Counted from the first letter of the stretch, positions 25,269 to 33,477 are shown. The stretch is DNA of 45,341 bases from an uncultured Phocaeicola sp. (GCA_958434805.1 CAUBDX010000025.1:1-45341), one strand, 5' to 3'. The notes: generated by a model from the sequence alone, not told the origin. Numbers and translations are program-made.

Positions 25269-25714
25269 ATCGCTAGTTTTATTAGTAATAACTCGGACAA
25301 AAGTAGTCAATTTATTCGTTTTTGAATTAGAAAAGATTCAATTCTCTTATTTTTATTTCCAATCTTTGTTTGAACACGATAGCAAAATAGTATGAAATGA
25401 TTTTAAGGGCAAACTACTCTCTCATTTGATTATTTCGATGAACGGGACGAGAAGGAAGCGTTTAAGCGATTCTCGTGAGTTTAAAGAATATCAAAAAGAG
25501 TAAAAAAGACGTTTGGTAGTTTGCTATTTGTCGGGTATATAAAGAAAAATGTTTTTTATGGATTTAAATATGCTTTGAAATGGATACTAATGAAATGTAA
25601 AATAACTCTTGGAATAAGTCTGTTCTAGAAGAAACGGATAATATAAGAATCGAAATAGTTAGGAAAAAGAGTTTTGTTGGTCGGATCTGATAATAAAAGG
25701 TTATATTTGTGCAA
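25269..25714. other. AT-rich intergenic stretch before the dinD remnant
   Basis: It carries the -7 element of the membrane-protein gene and otherwise many stops in all frames. A short stretch near 25435-25480 reads FDYFDERDEKEAFKRFS before a stop and may be gene debris. I see no repeats or RNA gene here. Confidence 0.4.
25298..25305 (-). promoter_or_regulatory. Bacteroides -7 element TACTTTTG
   Basis: The top strand reads CAAAAGTA. Exact TAnnTTTG, 30 bases before the ATG at 25268. Confidence 0.6.
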
Positions 25715-25784
25715 ATATGCAGTGTGAATTCTGTAGTAGAAGGAAGGCATTGACGTAATAACAAGTAATAAGAGGGGGGAATAT

Positions 25785-26049
25785 GTGGCCTACCATTTTG
25801 CTGATGTCAGCAAAATGGTTTCTGTGGGGGCTGGTGCAGAAAGAGAGATAGATGATATCTATTTTACCCGTTATGCCTGTTATTTGACTGCTCAAAACGG
25901 TGATGCGCGTAAACCGGCTATAGCTTTTGCTCAAAACTACTATGATGGTAAGCCGAGGAATCTATCCGGAACAATTGCCTGCAGGCGAAGATTTAAAGAA
26001 AGTGGAACGCCGTTTGAAATCAGAAGAAAAGAAAATAACTAAGAAATAA
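25785..26049 (+). pseudogene. Remnant of a dinD-like (DNA-damage-inducible protein D) gene
   Basis: The first part, in one frame (25785-25940), reads HFADVSKMVSVGAGAERE, then RYACYLTAQNGDARKPAIAF and AQNYY, the most conserved block of DinD (HFvdV-dMV-iGsGA-R, SRYACYLivQNgdpsKPviA-gQtYF). About 15 bases later, in the next frame (25954-26049), comes RGIYPEQLPAGEDLKKVERR then LKSEEKKITKK, followed by a stop, which matches the C-terminal end of the family. The intervening 120 or so residues are missing, and the two parts are out of frame. The N-terminal domain is also gone: an in-frame stop lies at 25737, though VVE...KAL debris is visible near 25730. So this is a decayed gene with an internal deletion. 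dinD genes are patchily distributed and often mobile. Confidence 0.78.
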
Positions 26050-26072
26050 TGAAGGAACCGCTTGAGGAGAAA

Positions 26073-26828
26073 CTATAAATGAGCTGAAACGGTTTGCTCA
26101 CTTTCACATGCTTCAGTAAATAATTCTTGTGATGTCTGGTTAGGCAAAATAGAGCTTTTAGCCATATACTCTTTATTATTGGCATAGATAAAGAGTACGC
26201 TTCCCCCTTTTATCGTATTGATAATAGGTTTGGTCAGTGCCTGTGGCAAAGCCGGACAACCGAAGCTTCGTCCCAGTCTGCCTGATTTGCAGACGGAAGG
26301 GTTGGCGTATGCGGCGCCATGAACTACGATGGCACGTTCACGGGCCCGGTCATTGATTCCTTTTTCCAGCCCGTCCAATAAAAGGGAGTATCCGTTTCTG
26401 CCTTGATAAGTGTTTCCGGTAAGATAGAAGCCGAGGGAACTTTTATAAGAGCCGACTTCGTTGGAGAAAGAGGTAGCATAGTTCTCGCCGCTGTTTTTCC
26501 CATGAGAGACCACTGATGAGTATAGCATCTTTTTCTGTTCCATGTCAAAGACAAACAAACGTTTTTCGGTAGAGGATTTGGTGAAATCAATCAATGTCAG
26601 TATGGATTTGCTTTTTTGTTTAATCAAGTTGTATCCTGCCACAGCCTGTCGGAATGCCAGGAAATTGACCACCCCTCCCAATTGCATATCTTCGAATAAT
26701 TGTTCGCCGTCCATTTTTTGAGGTGCAGGGACAGATGTAGCAACTTTCTTTTCGGGTGTAGCCGTCCGGGTCGATACATTGCTCGACGGAAAGAGGAATA
26801 GGAACAGGAGTAAAAAAGCTTTCTGCAT
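26073..26828 (-). CDS. L,D-transpeptidase family protein (YkuD_2-like)
   Basis: A 251-residue exported protein with a signal peptide (MQKAFLLLFLFLFPSSNVS). The catalytic region begins at about residue 100 with LFVFDMEQKKMLYSSVVSHG. It has VVHGAAY (His near 170) and GRSFGCPALP (Cys near 191), the His and Cys of the murein L,D-transpeptidase fold in its Bacteroidetes/Proteobacteria YkuD_2 form. It is likely periplasmic and acts on peptidoglycan or on lipoprotein attachment. A complete -33/-7 promoter lies just before the chosen start, so the longer frame beginning at 26870 is not used. A second transpeptidase of a different subfamily lies immediately upstream on the same strand. Confidence 0.82.
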   Translation of the reverse strand: MQKAFLLLFLFLFPSSNVSTRTATPEKKVATSVPAPQKMDGEQLFEDMQLGGVVNFLAFRQAVAGYNLIKQKSKSILTLIDFTKSSTEKRLFVFDMEQKKMLYSSVVSHGKNSGENYATSFSNEVGSYKSSLGFYLTGNTYQGRNGYSLLLDGLEKGINDRARERAIVVHGAAYANPSVCKSGRLGRSFGCPALPQALTKPIINTIKGGSVLFIYANNKEYMAKSSILPNQTSQELFTEACESEQTVSAHL

Positions 26829-26855
26829 ACGTATGGAAAAACTGGATAACGGGTG

Positions 26856-26887
26856 CAAAGTTACGCACATTTCTATTCCAAAACAAA
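26856..26887 (-). promoter_or_regulatory. Complete Bacteroides promoter (TTTG - 20 bases - TAACTTTG)
   Basis: The -7 element TAACTTTG is at 26856-26863 (top strand CAAAGTTA), and the -33 TTTG is at 26884-26887 (top strand CAAA), 20 bases apart. This is the best full-consensus promoter in the window. It overlaps the end of the upstream transpeptidase gene, so the downstream one can be expressed alone. Confidence 0.75.
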
Positions 26888-27901
26888 TATAATCGTCTCA
26901 TTAACAGGTGCCCATTCGAAAATAAACTTGGCATGAGAGGTGGCATTTCTTACACACATATGTGAGCGGGGGATGGTACCCAACGTATAACTGTATTCTA
27001 TGATCCCTGTTGCCGGTGCATTGGTGGGTACTCCGTGAATATAACCACCATTATTGAAACGGCTGGCGTAAGGTGCAAAACCACCGGTGGCGGCAGAACC
27101 GTCTTTTAGAAAAATCATCTTGGTCTTTTTCTCTTGCAGAACGAACATACCCAATGGAGTTTCTTGGGCGTATGGAGGACGATGTTGTCCTGTTGTAGCA
27201 GGATTCATGCTACGTATCAGCCAGTAGCCCCTTTCTTTCCGTTCCAAAGTAGTTATATTCTGATTATGGCGGTCTATAAAAATAGCTTTGTTGAACACTA
27301 CGCTGTCGGGAATCAGTTTTATATATTTTGTCGGAGCATACCATTCGCCACCTATAAAGACAGGTTCTACTTTGGTGAACTTTCCTTCCTCACCTAGGTG
27401 ACGGGTAAGAAGTCCATCCAGTCCGTAGCGTTCGGCAGTAAGGGTGTCATCTGTTAGGAAAAGAGGAATTCCCTGATAGCGTTCCACTCCCAATGTGTCG
27501 GCTATCCGTTTGTATGCATCCCTTTTAAAACTTTTCACTAAAGGCGCTTCTCCGTTCCGGTTTTTATAATTCTGTAAGATGCACCATTGTGCCGGCTTTT
27601 TTCGAATATTCTCCAACAATGCCAGCCGCTCCTTTATTTTCTCCCATTGGAAATGGCGGGTGGTGTCTTTATAAGGATAGGTATCCTTCAAAGTATGTTT
27701 ATCATACAGCAGTTCCTTGTCAAGCCTGATGTCTTCGGGTTTGATATCTTTTTCTACAATCTCGGTGATGGCTTCTGTCACAGTATTGTGTACCTCTGTT
27801 ATCACTTCCTTAATTTCGCTATTTGCTTTCGAGGTACACGAGCAGATTGTACAGAAACCGGTCAATAAATATATGAATTCTATTCTTTTCATCATAGACA
27901 C
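26873..27901 (-). CDS. L,D-transpeptidase lipoprotein (YkuD domain)
   Basis: A 342-residue protein with a lipoprotein-type signal (lipobox cysteine at 22, TICSC). A helical charged stretch (27-80) follows, then a central region of unknown function (about 80-210), then a C-terminal YkuD domain (about 215-342: IFIDRHNQNITTLER, TPLGMFVLQEKK). Catalytic residues are His289 in YIHGVP and Cys316 in SHMCVR. The canonical motif is SHGC, so the Gly is replaced by Met. It probably forms 3-3 cross-links or anchors proteins in the periplasm. It is distinct in subfamily from its downstream neighbour. The start may also be Met3 or Met4. Confidence 0.8.
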   Translation of the reverse strand: MSMMKRIEFIYLLTGFCTICSCTSKANSEIKEVITEVHNTVTEAITEIVEKDIKPEDIRLDKELLYDKHTLKDTYPYKDTTRHFQWEKIKERLALLENIRKKPAQWCILQNYKNRNGEAPLVKSFKRDAYKRIADTLGVERYQGIPLFLTDDTLTAERYGLDGLLTRHLGEEGKFTKVEPVFIGGEWYAPTKYIKLIPDSVVFNKAIFIDRHNQNITTLERKERGYWLIRSMNPATTGQHRPPYAQETPLGMFVLQEKKTKMIFLKDGSAATGGFAPYASRFNNGGYIHGVPTNAPATGIIEYSYTLGTIPRSHMCVRNATSHAKFIFEWAPVNETIIFVLE

Positions 27902-27921
27902 AGGTTTGTGGCTTTCTTCTA

Positions 27922-27929
27922 CAAATATA
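27922..27929 (-). promoter_or_regulatory. Bacteroides -7 element TATATTTG
   Basis: The top strand reads CAAATATA. Exact TAnnTTTG, about 21 bases before the ATG at 27901. Confidence 0.55.
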
Positions 27930-28099
27930 ATTCTTTAAAAGGAATAAACATGCGTTTTTGTTTTTAAATGCAGTGAAAAATTCCTGTTTCTTTGAACAAT
28001 CTCCCCTATTGCATACCTTATAAAGGACCGCTGGGAATAATCGTTTATCTTGGCTTGAGGTTTTTACAGAAAAAAAGAATCAACTTAAAAACAAGTATT

Positions 28100-29038
28100 A
28101 TGGTGGAATCAACTAGAGTAAGAAGTAAAAGATTATCCTTTTCAGGTAAGAAGACACTGTCTTCCTTTATGCAAGTGAATATTGCCAGTCTGAGACAATC
28201 GGGAAAATTGCGTACCAGTGAGACGTATAGAGCTACACTGAACAGTTTTATGAAATTTATGGATGGCAAGGATGTTCTGTTGAGCAATATGGATGCCGAG
28301 TTGATGATGGGGTATGAAACTTATTTAAAGGAGCAGGGAGCAAGTATGAACACCGTTTCTTTTTATATGCGTATTTTGCGTGCAACGTATAATCGTGCAG
28401 TAGATAAAGGGGTGATCAGACAGCGTTTTCCTTTTAAGCACGTCTATACGGGAGTGGAAAAAACGGTGAAGCGGGCCATTTCTTTTAAAGTAATCAGACA
28501 ACTGAAGGAGATGGATTTAAGTCACTCTCAGTCAATGGAGTTTGCGCGTGATATGTTTATGTTCAGCTTTTATACCCGGGGAATGTCATTTGTGGACATG
28601 GCTTTTCTTAAAAAAACAGATTTAAATAATGGTATGCTGATTTATAGAAGAAAGAAAACCGGTCAGTTGCTTTCCATCAGATGGGAGAAATGCATGCAGG
28701 ATATAGTGGATAAATATCCCGGAAACTATTCGACTTATCTTCTTCCTATTATAATTCATATCAGGAAAGATGAAAGATTGCAATATAAAAATTCAATTTG
28801 CTTGGTGAACAGAAGGCTAAAAGAAATAGGGAAAAAGTTGGGGCTTGTTCATCCTTTGACTATGTATGTGGCGCGCCATTCATGGGCCAGTGTTGCCAGA
28901 GGCAAACATATTCCTCTTTCTGTGATAAGTGAAGGGATGGGACATGATTCGGAAAAAACGACTTTGATTTATCTGGCAGCATTGGATACCACCGTGATAG
29001 ACAAAGCGAATATGGTGGTGCTGAGGGAATTCTTGTGA
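28100..29038 (+). CDS. Tyrosine recombinase, candidate DNA invertase
   Basis: A 312-residue site-specific recombinase with SAM-like N-domain (about 20-110) and catalytic domain (about 125-312). The catalytic set is R160 (FYTRGMSFVDM), K185/186 (RRKKTGQ), R259 (YVARHSW), H282 (EGMGHDSEKTT) and Tyr291 (IYLAAL). The first His of HxxR is Tyr256, as is common in Bacteroidetes integrases. The small size and the lack of any surrounding mobile element fit the Tsr/Mpi group that flips promoters rather than an ICE integrase. The start at 28100 gives the usual N-terminus; the longest frame adds 36 residues of intergenic appearance. It lies about 520 bases from the inverted repeats described below. Confidence 0.85.
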   Translation: MVESTRVRSKRLSFSGKKTLSSFMQVNIASLRQSGKLRTSETYRATLNSFMKFMDGKDVLLSNMDAELMMGYETYLKEQGASMNTVSFYMRILRATYNRAVDKGVIRQRFPFKHVYTGVEKTVKRAISFKVIRQLKEMDLSHSQSMEFARDMFMFSFYTRGMSFVDMAFLKKTDLNNGMLIYRRKKTGQLLSIRWEKCMQDIVDKYPGNYSTYLLPIIIHIRKDERLQYKNSICLVNRRLKEIGKKLGLVHPLTMYVARHSWASVARGKHIPLSVISEGMGHDSEKTTLIYLAALDTTVIDKANMVVLREFL

Positions 29039-29561
29039 TAATAGGGTAAAGATATTGTTTCTTGTCAAAAAGAGGATATCATATCACAAGGTATCCTCCA
29101 TTTGACGGGATCAGTGTGTCTAGTATTTTGCTTAATAAATGTGTGTTTGTTCTCTCTAAAGATGATAGCACTTTCTGATGTGGCTGAGTTGAATATGTTT
29201 GTTGCAAGGTCGGCACAGCCTATGATCTCTTTATTGTTATCTTTTGTCAGAAGATACCTTATAGTAAAGGAGAATCGGATTACAGATAGATTTTGAAACA
29301 ATTGCCATAAACCATTATGCTGTTTTTGTCCACCTATTTGTTATGAAAAAATATCAGCTTCCAAATATTCAATATTTTTCCGTAATATGACAATTGTCAT
29401 AGGTTTGTTTTTTTATGTGAATTATAGCTGATACAACTATTTTTTAATAGACAAACTTGAATAAAAGAAAAGGCAAAGTTTACTTGGGTTTTATTCTTTG
29501 ATTTTGGAGATAATCCTCTTATTACAAGAACTTTATAGAAAAAATACTAAGTTGGAATATT
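29039..29561. other. AT-rich intergenic stretch after the recombinase
   Basis: It starts with a weak hairpin (GAGGATA at 29072-29078 and TATCCTC at 29092-29098) that may terminate the recombinase transcript. A 64-codon open frame at 29102-29296 has no recognisable features. From 29300 on, the sequence is very AT-rich and leads into the inverted repeats. Confidence 0.45.
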
Positions 29562-29587
29562 ATATATCTCTTATTAAGAGATATATA
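29562..29587. repeat. Inverted repeat left (IR-L), itself a near-perfect palindrome
   Basis: Arms ATATATCTCTTA (29562-29573) and its complement (29575-29586) surround a central T; one more pair extends the palindrome at each end (29561 and 29587). The 26-base unit recurs in inverted orientation at 29748-29773 with 25/26 identity. The orientation call rests on the central base (T here, A in the other copy) and on which arm carries the single change. Confidence 0.75.
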
Positions 29588-29747
29588 TTTTGTCGCAAAT
29601 TTAAGCAAAGTTTTGAGAATTAGAACAATTTAGCAAGGAAATTTAATAATTGATTCAAAAAAAACGTTTTCTGAATACATGATTTAGTCTTTCAAAGTAT
29701 TCTTGTGTGAATGTATTTTGTTGATTTATAATGTGTTATATATCTCT
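29588..29747. promoter_or_regulatory. Candidate invertible promoter segment
   Basis: 160 bases bounded by the two inverted repeats, with no gene. An exact -7 element TAAATTTG occurs on the minus strand at 29596-29603, with TTG 22 bases upstream of it, pointing left. On the plus strand only a weaker TATTTTG (29714-29720) is found. If the segment flipped, the exact element would fall at about 29732-29739, pointing at the AraC-type gene at 29806. Confidence 0.5.
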
Positions 29748-29773
29748 TATATATCTCTTAATAAGAGATCTAT
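29748..29773. repeat. Inverted repeat right (IR-R)
   Basis: Arms ATATATCTCTTA (29749-29760) and TAAGAGATCTAT (29762-29773) surround a central A. Its reverse complement matches IR-L at 25 of 26 positions. A further direct half-copy TATATATCTCTT precedes it at 29737-29748. It ends 32 bases before the AraC-type start. Confidence 0.75.
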
Positions 29774-29805
29774 CGTATAACTGATGACACGCCATATAAT
29801 AATGT

Positions 29806-30345
29806 ATGGTTGTGAAGATGTTAAAGCGAAGATTAAAAGTAAATAAAAATATGGACTATCTATTCTTGAGACGACACAGACGGACTGCTACTTCGAATAG
29901 GCAGAAAAGCCTGCTTCTTAAGGCTGCTGAACGCCAGTGGGAACTACAGTTCGCCAATAAGGGAACTGAAGGGAGAAAGGTGGATTGTGCCCTATATAAA
30001 TGTATATTGTATAACCTTGAAATAAAGCAAGTTTTTTTGGATTCGGAGCTTTCTTTGAAAAAGTTTAGCGTTATGATAGACACCAACCAAACTTACCTGT
30101 CGAATGTGGTAAACAAGTATTTCAACTGCAATTTGAAGGAGTTGCTGAATACTTACCGTGTGGAATATGCCAAAGAGTTACTCCATGCTGGGAAATGTTC
30201 ATTAGAAGAACTCCCACAGCGATGTGGCTTTGCCTCTAGAAGTGCTTTTTATGCCTCTTTTAGTAAAATAGTCGGAATGTCTCCTTTGCGCTTTCTAGCT
30301 CGAGAACAGAATAATTCGCTCTTAGAATCAATGATTTATGTATAA
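29806..30345 (+). CDS. One-domain AraC-family transcriptional regulator
   Basis: A 179-residue protein. Residues about 75-168 form an AraC-type double HTH: LSLKKFSVMIDTNQTYLSNV (first HTH), FNCNLKELLNTYRVEYAKEL (linker helix), then SLEELPQRCGFASRSAFYAS plus FSKIVGMSPLRFL (second HTH and family signature). The N-terminal 60 residues are short and very basic (LFLRRHRRTATSNRQ) with no ligand-binding cupin. The start could be 29806, 29818 or 29851. It stands between the inverted repeats and the large surface lipoprotein gene, whose ATG follows its stop by only 44 bases, so it probably controls that gene or is co-transcribed with it. Confidence 0.82.
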   Translation: MVVKMLKRRLKVNKNMDYLFLRRHRRTATSNRQKSLLLKAAERQWELQFANKGTEGRKVDCALYKCILYNLEIKQVFLDSELSLKKFSVMIDTNQTYLSNVVNKYFNCNLKELLNTYRVEYAKELLHAGKCSLEELPQRCGFASRSAFYASFSKIVGMSPLRFLAREQNNSLLESMIYV

Positions 30346-30358
30346 TCAATTTTAGTTT

Positions 30359-30378
30359 TTTAAATTTATAAATTTAAA
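30359..30378. promoter_or_regulatory. Perfect 20-bp AT palindrome upstream of the surface lipoprotein gene
   Basis: TTTAAATTTA followed immediately by its reverse complement, ending 11 bases before the ATG at 30390. It could be an operator for the adjacent regulator or a hairpin in the mRNA leader. No TAnnTTTG element is seen in this short gap. Confidence 0.5.
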
Positions 30379-30389
30379 GTTTTTCTATT

Positions 30390-33300
30390 ATGAACAAAAA
30401 GTTTTTAAGTGCAATCCTGTTTGGTGCCTTGATGGTTACCTCGACAGGAACATTTGTATCTTGTAAGGACTATGATGATGACATCGACAGCTTGAACGAG
30501 AAAGTGGACAAGCTGACTAAAGATTTGTCTGAATTACAGGCCGCAGCTGGAAAATATGTCACAGCTGTCAAGTATGATGCGGCAACAGGTAAGTTGACTG
30601 TTACCGGCGGTAACGGTGAAACTTTCCAACTTCCGATGCCTGCTGAACTTCCCACTTACTCTTTGAAAGTTGTAGATGGTAAGATACAGTTGTTAGATGG
30701 TGACAAGGTCGTTTCTGAAGCACCCCTGCCTACAACTGATGCTCCTGCGGCATTTGATCCTACTTTGTTGAAGTGGAACAATGGCTATCTGTATTATGGA
30801 GATGTAAAAATCTCAGGTGTAGAGAAACCTCAAAGCGTTGGTTCTATTACAGAAGTGAAAGATGAAGAAACTGGTGAGGTGATTGGCTATGTCATTGAAC
30901 TAGATGGAAAATCTGCTACATTCTCTTTGGTTGCTGATTTGAAGGCGTTAGTATTCCAACCTGCATTCTATTATCAGGGTATTGAAGCAATGGAAGCTAT
31001 TGGTCTTAATTATAAAACCTTGACAGTAGCTAAAGTAGATGCAGATGGAAATTATGATAAGGATGCTCCTGTTGTAGGTGAAGCAACTACAATGATTCCG
31101 GACTTGGTAGCTGATTATCATGTAAATCCTACCGTAGCAAAAGTTCCAGGTGATGTAAAAGCATATACTTTCTTGCGTTATGACAAGAATTATACTCGTT
31201 CTGCTGCGACAGCTCCGAAAGTAGTAAAAACTAATGTTACAAACGGTAAGGCCCCCAAGGGTATATTGACTGTAAATGCTCATTTTACAGATGCTGATAT
31301 TAAGAACATTGAAAATGATGAGCAAGTAACTGTATTAGCTTTGCAAGTAAGTAAGGGGGATACCGTTGTTACTTCTGATTATGCTGCTGTTAAGGCTGCT
31401 TATTACAAGGACTTGGTATTGGCAGCTGTAGATAGTATTCATGCAAATGACCGCCACTTGTTTACAACTGCTGCTGAAGCTATTGCTGATAATGAACATG
31501 TTTGCAAGATTGTCTGGAACAGCAATGGTATCGATATTGCTCGTTTGGTCAATACTCACAGAACTAATATAGATAAAGAAGGTACACATTCAAAATGGGA
31601 TGTTCGTGCTGCTGATGGTACTGTAGAAAAATATGGTTTCAAATATTCTTACGAATTAGTTGGTTATCATAAAGGTAATAACGAAACTTCAGAAAGTGCT
31701 CATGCTGCATTGAAGGGTTCTGTTATTCGTCCTCAGATGACAAGTGGTGGTAAGCAGCAACCTTGGGGATTTACTCAGAATAAAGCTACAAAAGATCGTG
31801 AACCGTTGGTTCGTGTTATCTTGACTGATACTATTAGCGGAAAAATAGCTTCTGTTGGTTATTTAAAATTCAAGATTACCGATACTGCTAATCAGAATGA
31901 AGTTGTATTGACTCCGAATTTCCCATTTGCCAATGGTTATACTGTTGATTGTACAGAAACAGAGACTAAACTTGGTTTGTCATGGCATCAAGTTGAAGAA
32001 CAGATTCTGGCTCAATTGGAAGAAATTGGTATTTCTAAGGATGAATTCCATAAGAATTTCAAATTGGATGGTGCTGTAGAAGACGTAGAGCAACAAGCTT
32101 TGGTAAATGCTACTCAGTATGATGGAATTACTGTTGATTCTAAGGCTGTTACTACTCCGGTTGGTGTGGTTTCACAGACTAATTGGGATCCGGCGGATGA
32201 AATGACTGAAGTTTTGACTTGGGTAGTTAAGAATAATCAGGCATATCACATCTTTAAGGCTGGTGCTAAGAGTATTGCAGTAAATGTACGTTATAGCTAT
32301 GAAGTATCTGAAGGTGTATATCAATATGTATATGTTACTTTCACTTGGACTCCTAGTCCTTTGAACTTTACTCCTAATGGTACCATTGAAAACTCTGCTA
32401 AGATTGATAAATATTGGTATGAAAAGAACGGTGCTGTAGCAGGTTCTGGTTATTCAGATATCCATGCTAATGTTCATCAAGTTGTTAGCGATAACTCTAA
32501 TGATTGTACATTTGATAGCGAAATCTTGAATACTTTCACTGGTAATGTGATTACCGTGACAAGTGACGCTACTTATCCTGCATTTGCTAATGATAAGTTG
32601 ACTAAGGAAGTTGTATTTGCTAACCCTCAAGATCATTTGACTAAGAAGGGAACTGCTTATGTCGTGAATGGTGCTTCTGGTGCTCAATATGATATCACTG
32701 TATCTGCTGATGGAAAAACTCTACAAGCTACTAATAACGCTGTAACAAAAGCAGTTGTTGTTCTTGCTGGAACAGTGATGGAATATCAAGAAAATGATTT
32801 TGCAAAAGATATTTTGAACAATGCAGATCACAACTTGCTGGGACAAGACCAGACATTTACTGCTAAATTGCAAATTAATGCTGCTAACTGCGATTATGTA
32901 GATTATGCTTTGGGTAACAACGTATTCTATGCTAAATATTTGCGTCCTGTATCAGTAGATCCGTCAGATGTAGATGAATTAATTGATGCTACTAATGGTG
33001 CTTCTATTGCAGGCTTGACCTTGAATCTGATTGATTGGAGAGACAAGTATTTTGATAAAGCAGAAGATACTACTGGTGATGATGGTAAGAAATATAATTT
33101 CTATGGATTTTATGGCGTAACTAAAGTTGCTGCTGATATTGAAAACGCTACAACAACTTTGAATGGTGGAACATTAGGTTCTACTAAATTATCTTCTGTA
33201 ACGAAGAATGTAAAATTGTATTTCGGTGAAGATAAATCTACAACCAATGTATTTACTGCTCTGAAGGTTGGCGATAATGGTAAATTCTATTATTACAATA

Positions 33301-33413
33301 ATGGTACTACTTTAGGTCAGTTTACAATCCGCGTTCCGCTGGAAGTTACTTATAAGTGGGGTACTATCTATACCGAAGTTGATTTGAATATCAATAAGAC
33401 TATTCAGAACTAA
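30390..33413 (+). CDS. Large surface lipoprotein, S-layer-like
   Basis: A 1007-residue lipoprotein with the signal MNKKFLSAILFGALMVTSTG and cysteine at residue 25 (VSC). The cysteine is followed by KDYDDDID, an acidic stretch of the kind that exports Bacteroidetes lipoproteins to the cell surface. Residues about 33-52 form a short coiled coil (LNEKVDKLTKDLSELQ). The rest is a long beta-rich array with no known enzyme motif, very low in cysteine and rich in Ala, Val, Thr and Asp. Codon third positions favour T and A more than in neighbouring genes, suggesting high expression or separate ancestry. This N-terminal layout is shared with abundant surface or S-layer-like proteins of Bacteroidales such as Parabacteroides; that link is from memory of the family, not from a search. 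It is followed by a strong terminator. Confidence 0.6.
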   Translation: MNKKFLSAILFGALMVTSTGTFVSCKDYDDDIDSLNEKVDKLTKDLSELQAAAGKYVTAVKYDAATGKLTVTGGNGETFQLPMPAELPTYSLKVVDGKIQLLDGDKVVSEAPLPTTDAPAAFDPTLLKWNNGYLYYGDVKISGVEKPQSVGSITEVKDEETGEVIGYVIELDGKSATFSLVADLKALVFQPAFYYQGIEAMEAIGLNYKTLTVAKVDADGNYDKDAPVVGEATTMIPDLVADYHVNPTVAKVPGDVKAYTFLRYDKNYTRSAATAPKVVKTNVTNGKAPKGILTVNAHFTDADIKNIENDEQVTVLALQVSKGDTVVTSDYAAVKAAYYKDLVLAAVDSIHANDRHLFTTAAEAIADNEHVCKIVWNSNGIDIARLVNTHRTNIDKEGTHSKWDVRAADGTVEKYGFKYSYELVGYHKGNNETSESAHAALKGSVIRPQMTSGGKQQPWGFTQNKATKDREPLVRVILTDTISGKIASVGYLKFKITDTANQNEVVLTPNFPFANGYTVDCTETETKLGLSWHQVEEQILAQLEEIGISKDEFHKNFKLDGAVEDVEQQALVNATQYDGITVDSKAVTTPVGVVSQTNWDPADEMTEVLTWVVKNNQAYHIFKAGAKSIAVNVRYSYEVSEGVYQYVYVTFTWTPSPLNFTPNGTIENSAKIDKYWYEKNGAVAGSGYSDIHANVHQVVSDNSNDCTFDSEILNTFTGNVITVTSDATYPAFANDKLTKEVVFANPQDHLTKKGTAYVVNGASGAQYDITVSADGKTLQATNNAVTKAVVVLAGTVMEYQENDFAKDILNNADHNLLGQDQTFTAKLQINAANCDYVDYALGNNVFYAKYLRPVSVDPSDVDELIDATNGASIAGLTLNLIDWRDKYFDKAEDTTGDDGKKYNFYGFYGVTKVAADIENATTTLNGGTLGSTKLSSVTKNVKLYFGEDKSTTNVFTALKVGDNGKFYYYNNGTTLGQFTIRVPLEVTYKWGTIYTEVDLNINKTIQN

Positions 33414-33443
33414 TATTGTAATAACTTTGAGTTTAATTTAAAT

Positions 33444-33477
33444 AAGGGCCGGCCATTCATAGTGGCTGGCCTTTTTT
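33444..33477 (+). terminator. Strong terminator after the surface lipoprotein gene
   Basis: AAGGGCCGGCCA and TGGCTGGCCTT pair around a 7-base loop with only G-T wobbles, and the stem runs into TTTTTT. It lies between the large lipoprotein gene and the small lipoprotein gene. Confidence 0.85.

Noticed and set aside
29102..29296. 64-codon open frame after the recombinase
   Set aside because: No promoter element, no signal or domain, and AT-rich surroundings; not enough to call a gene.
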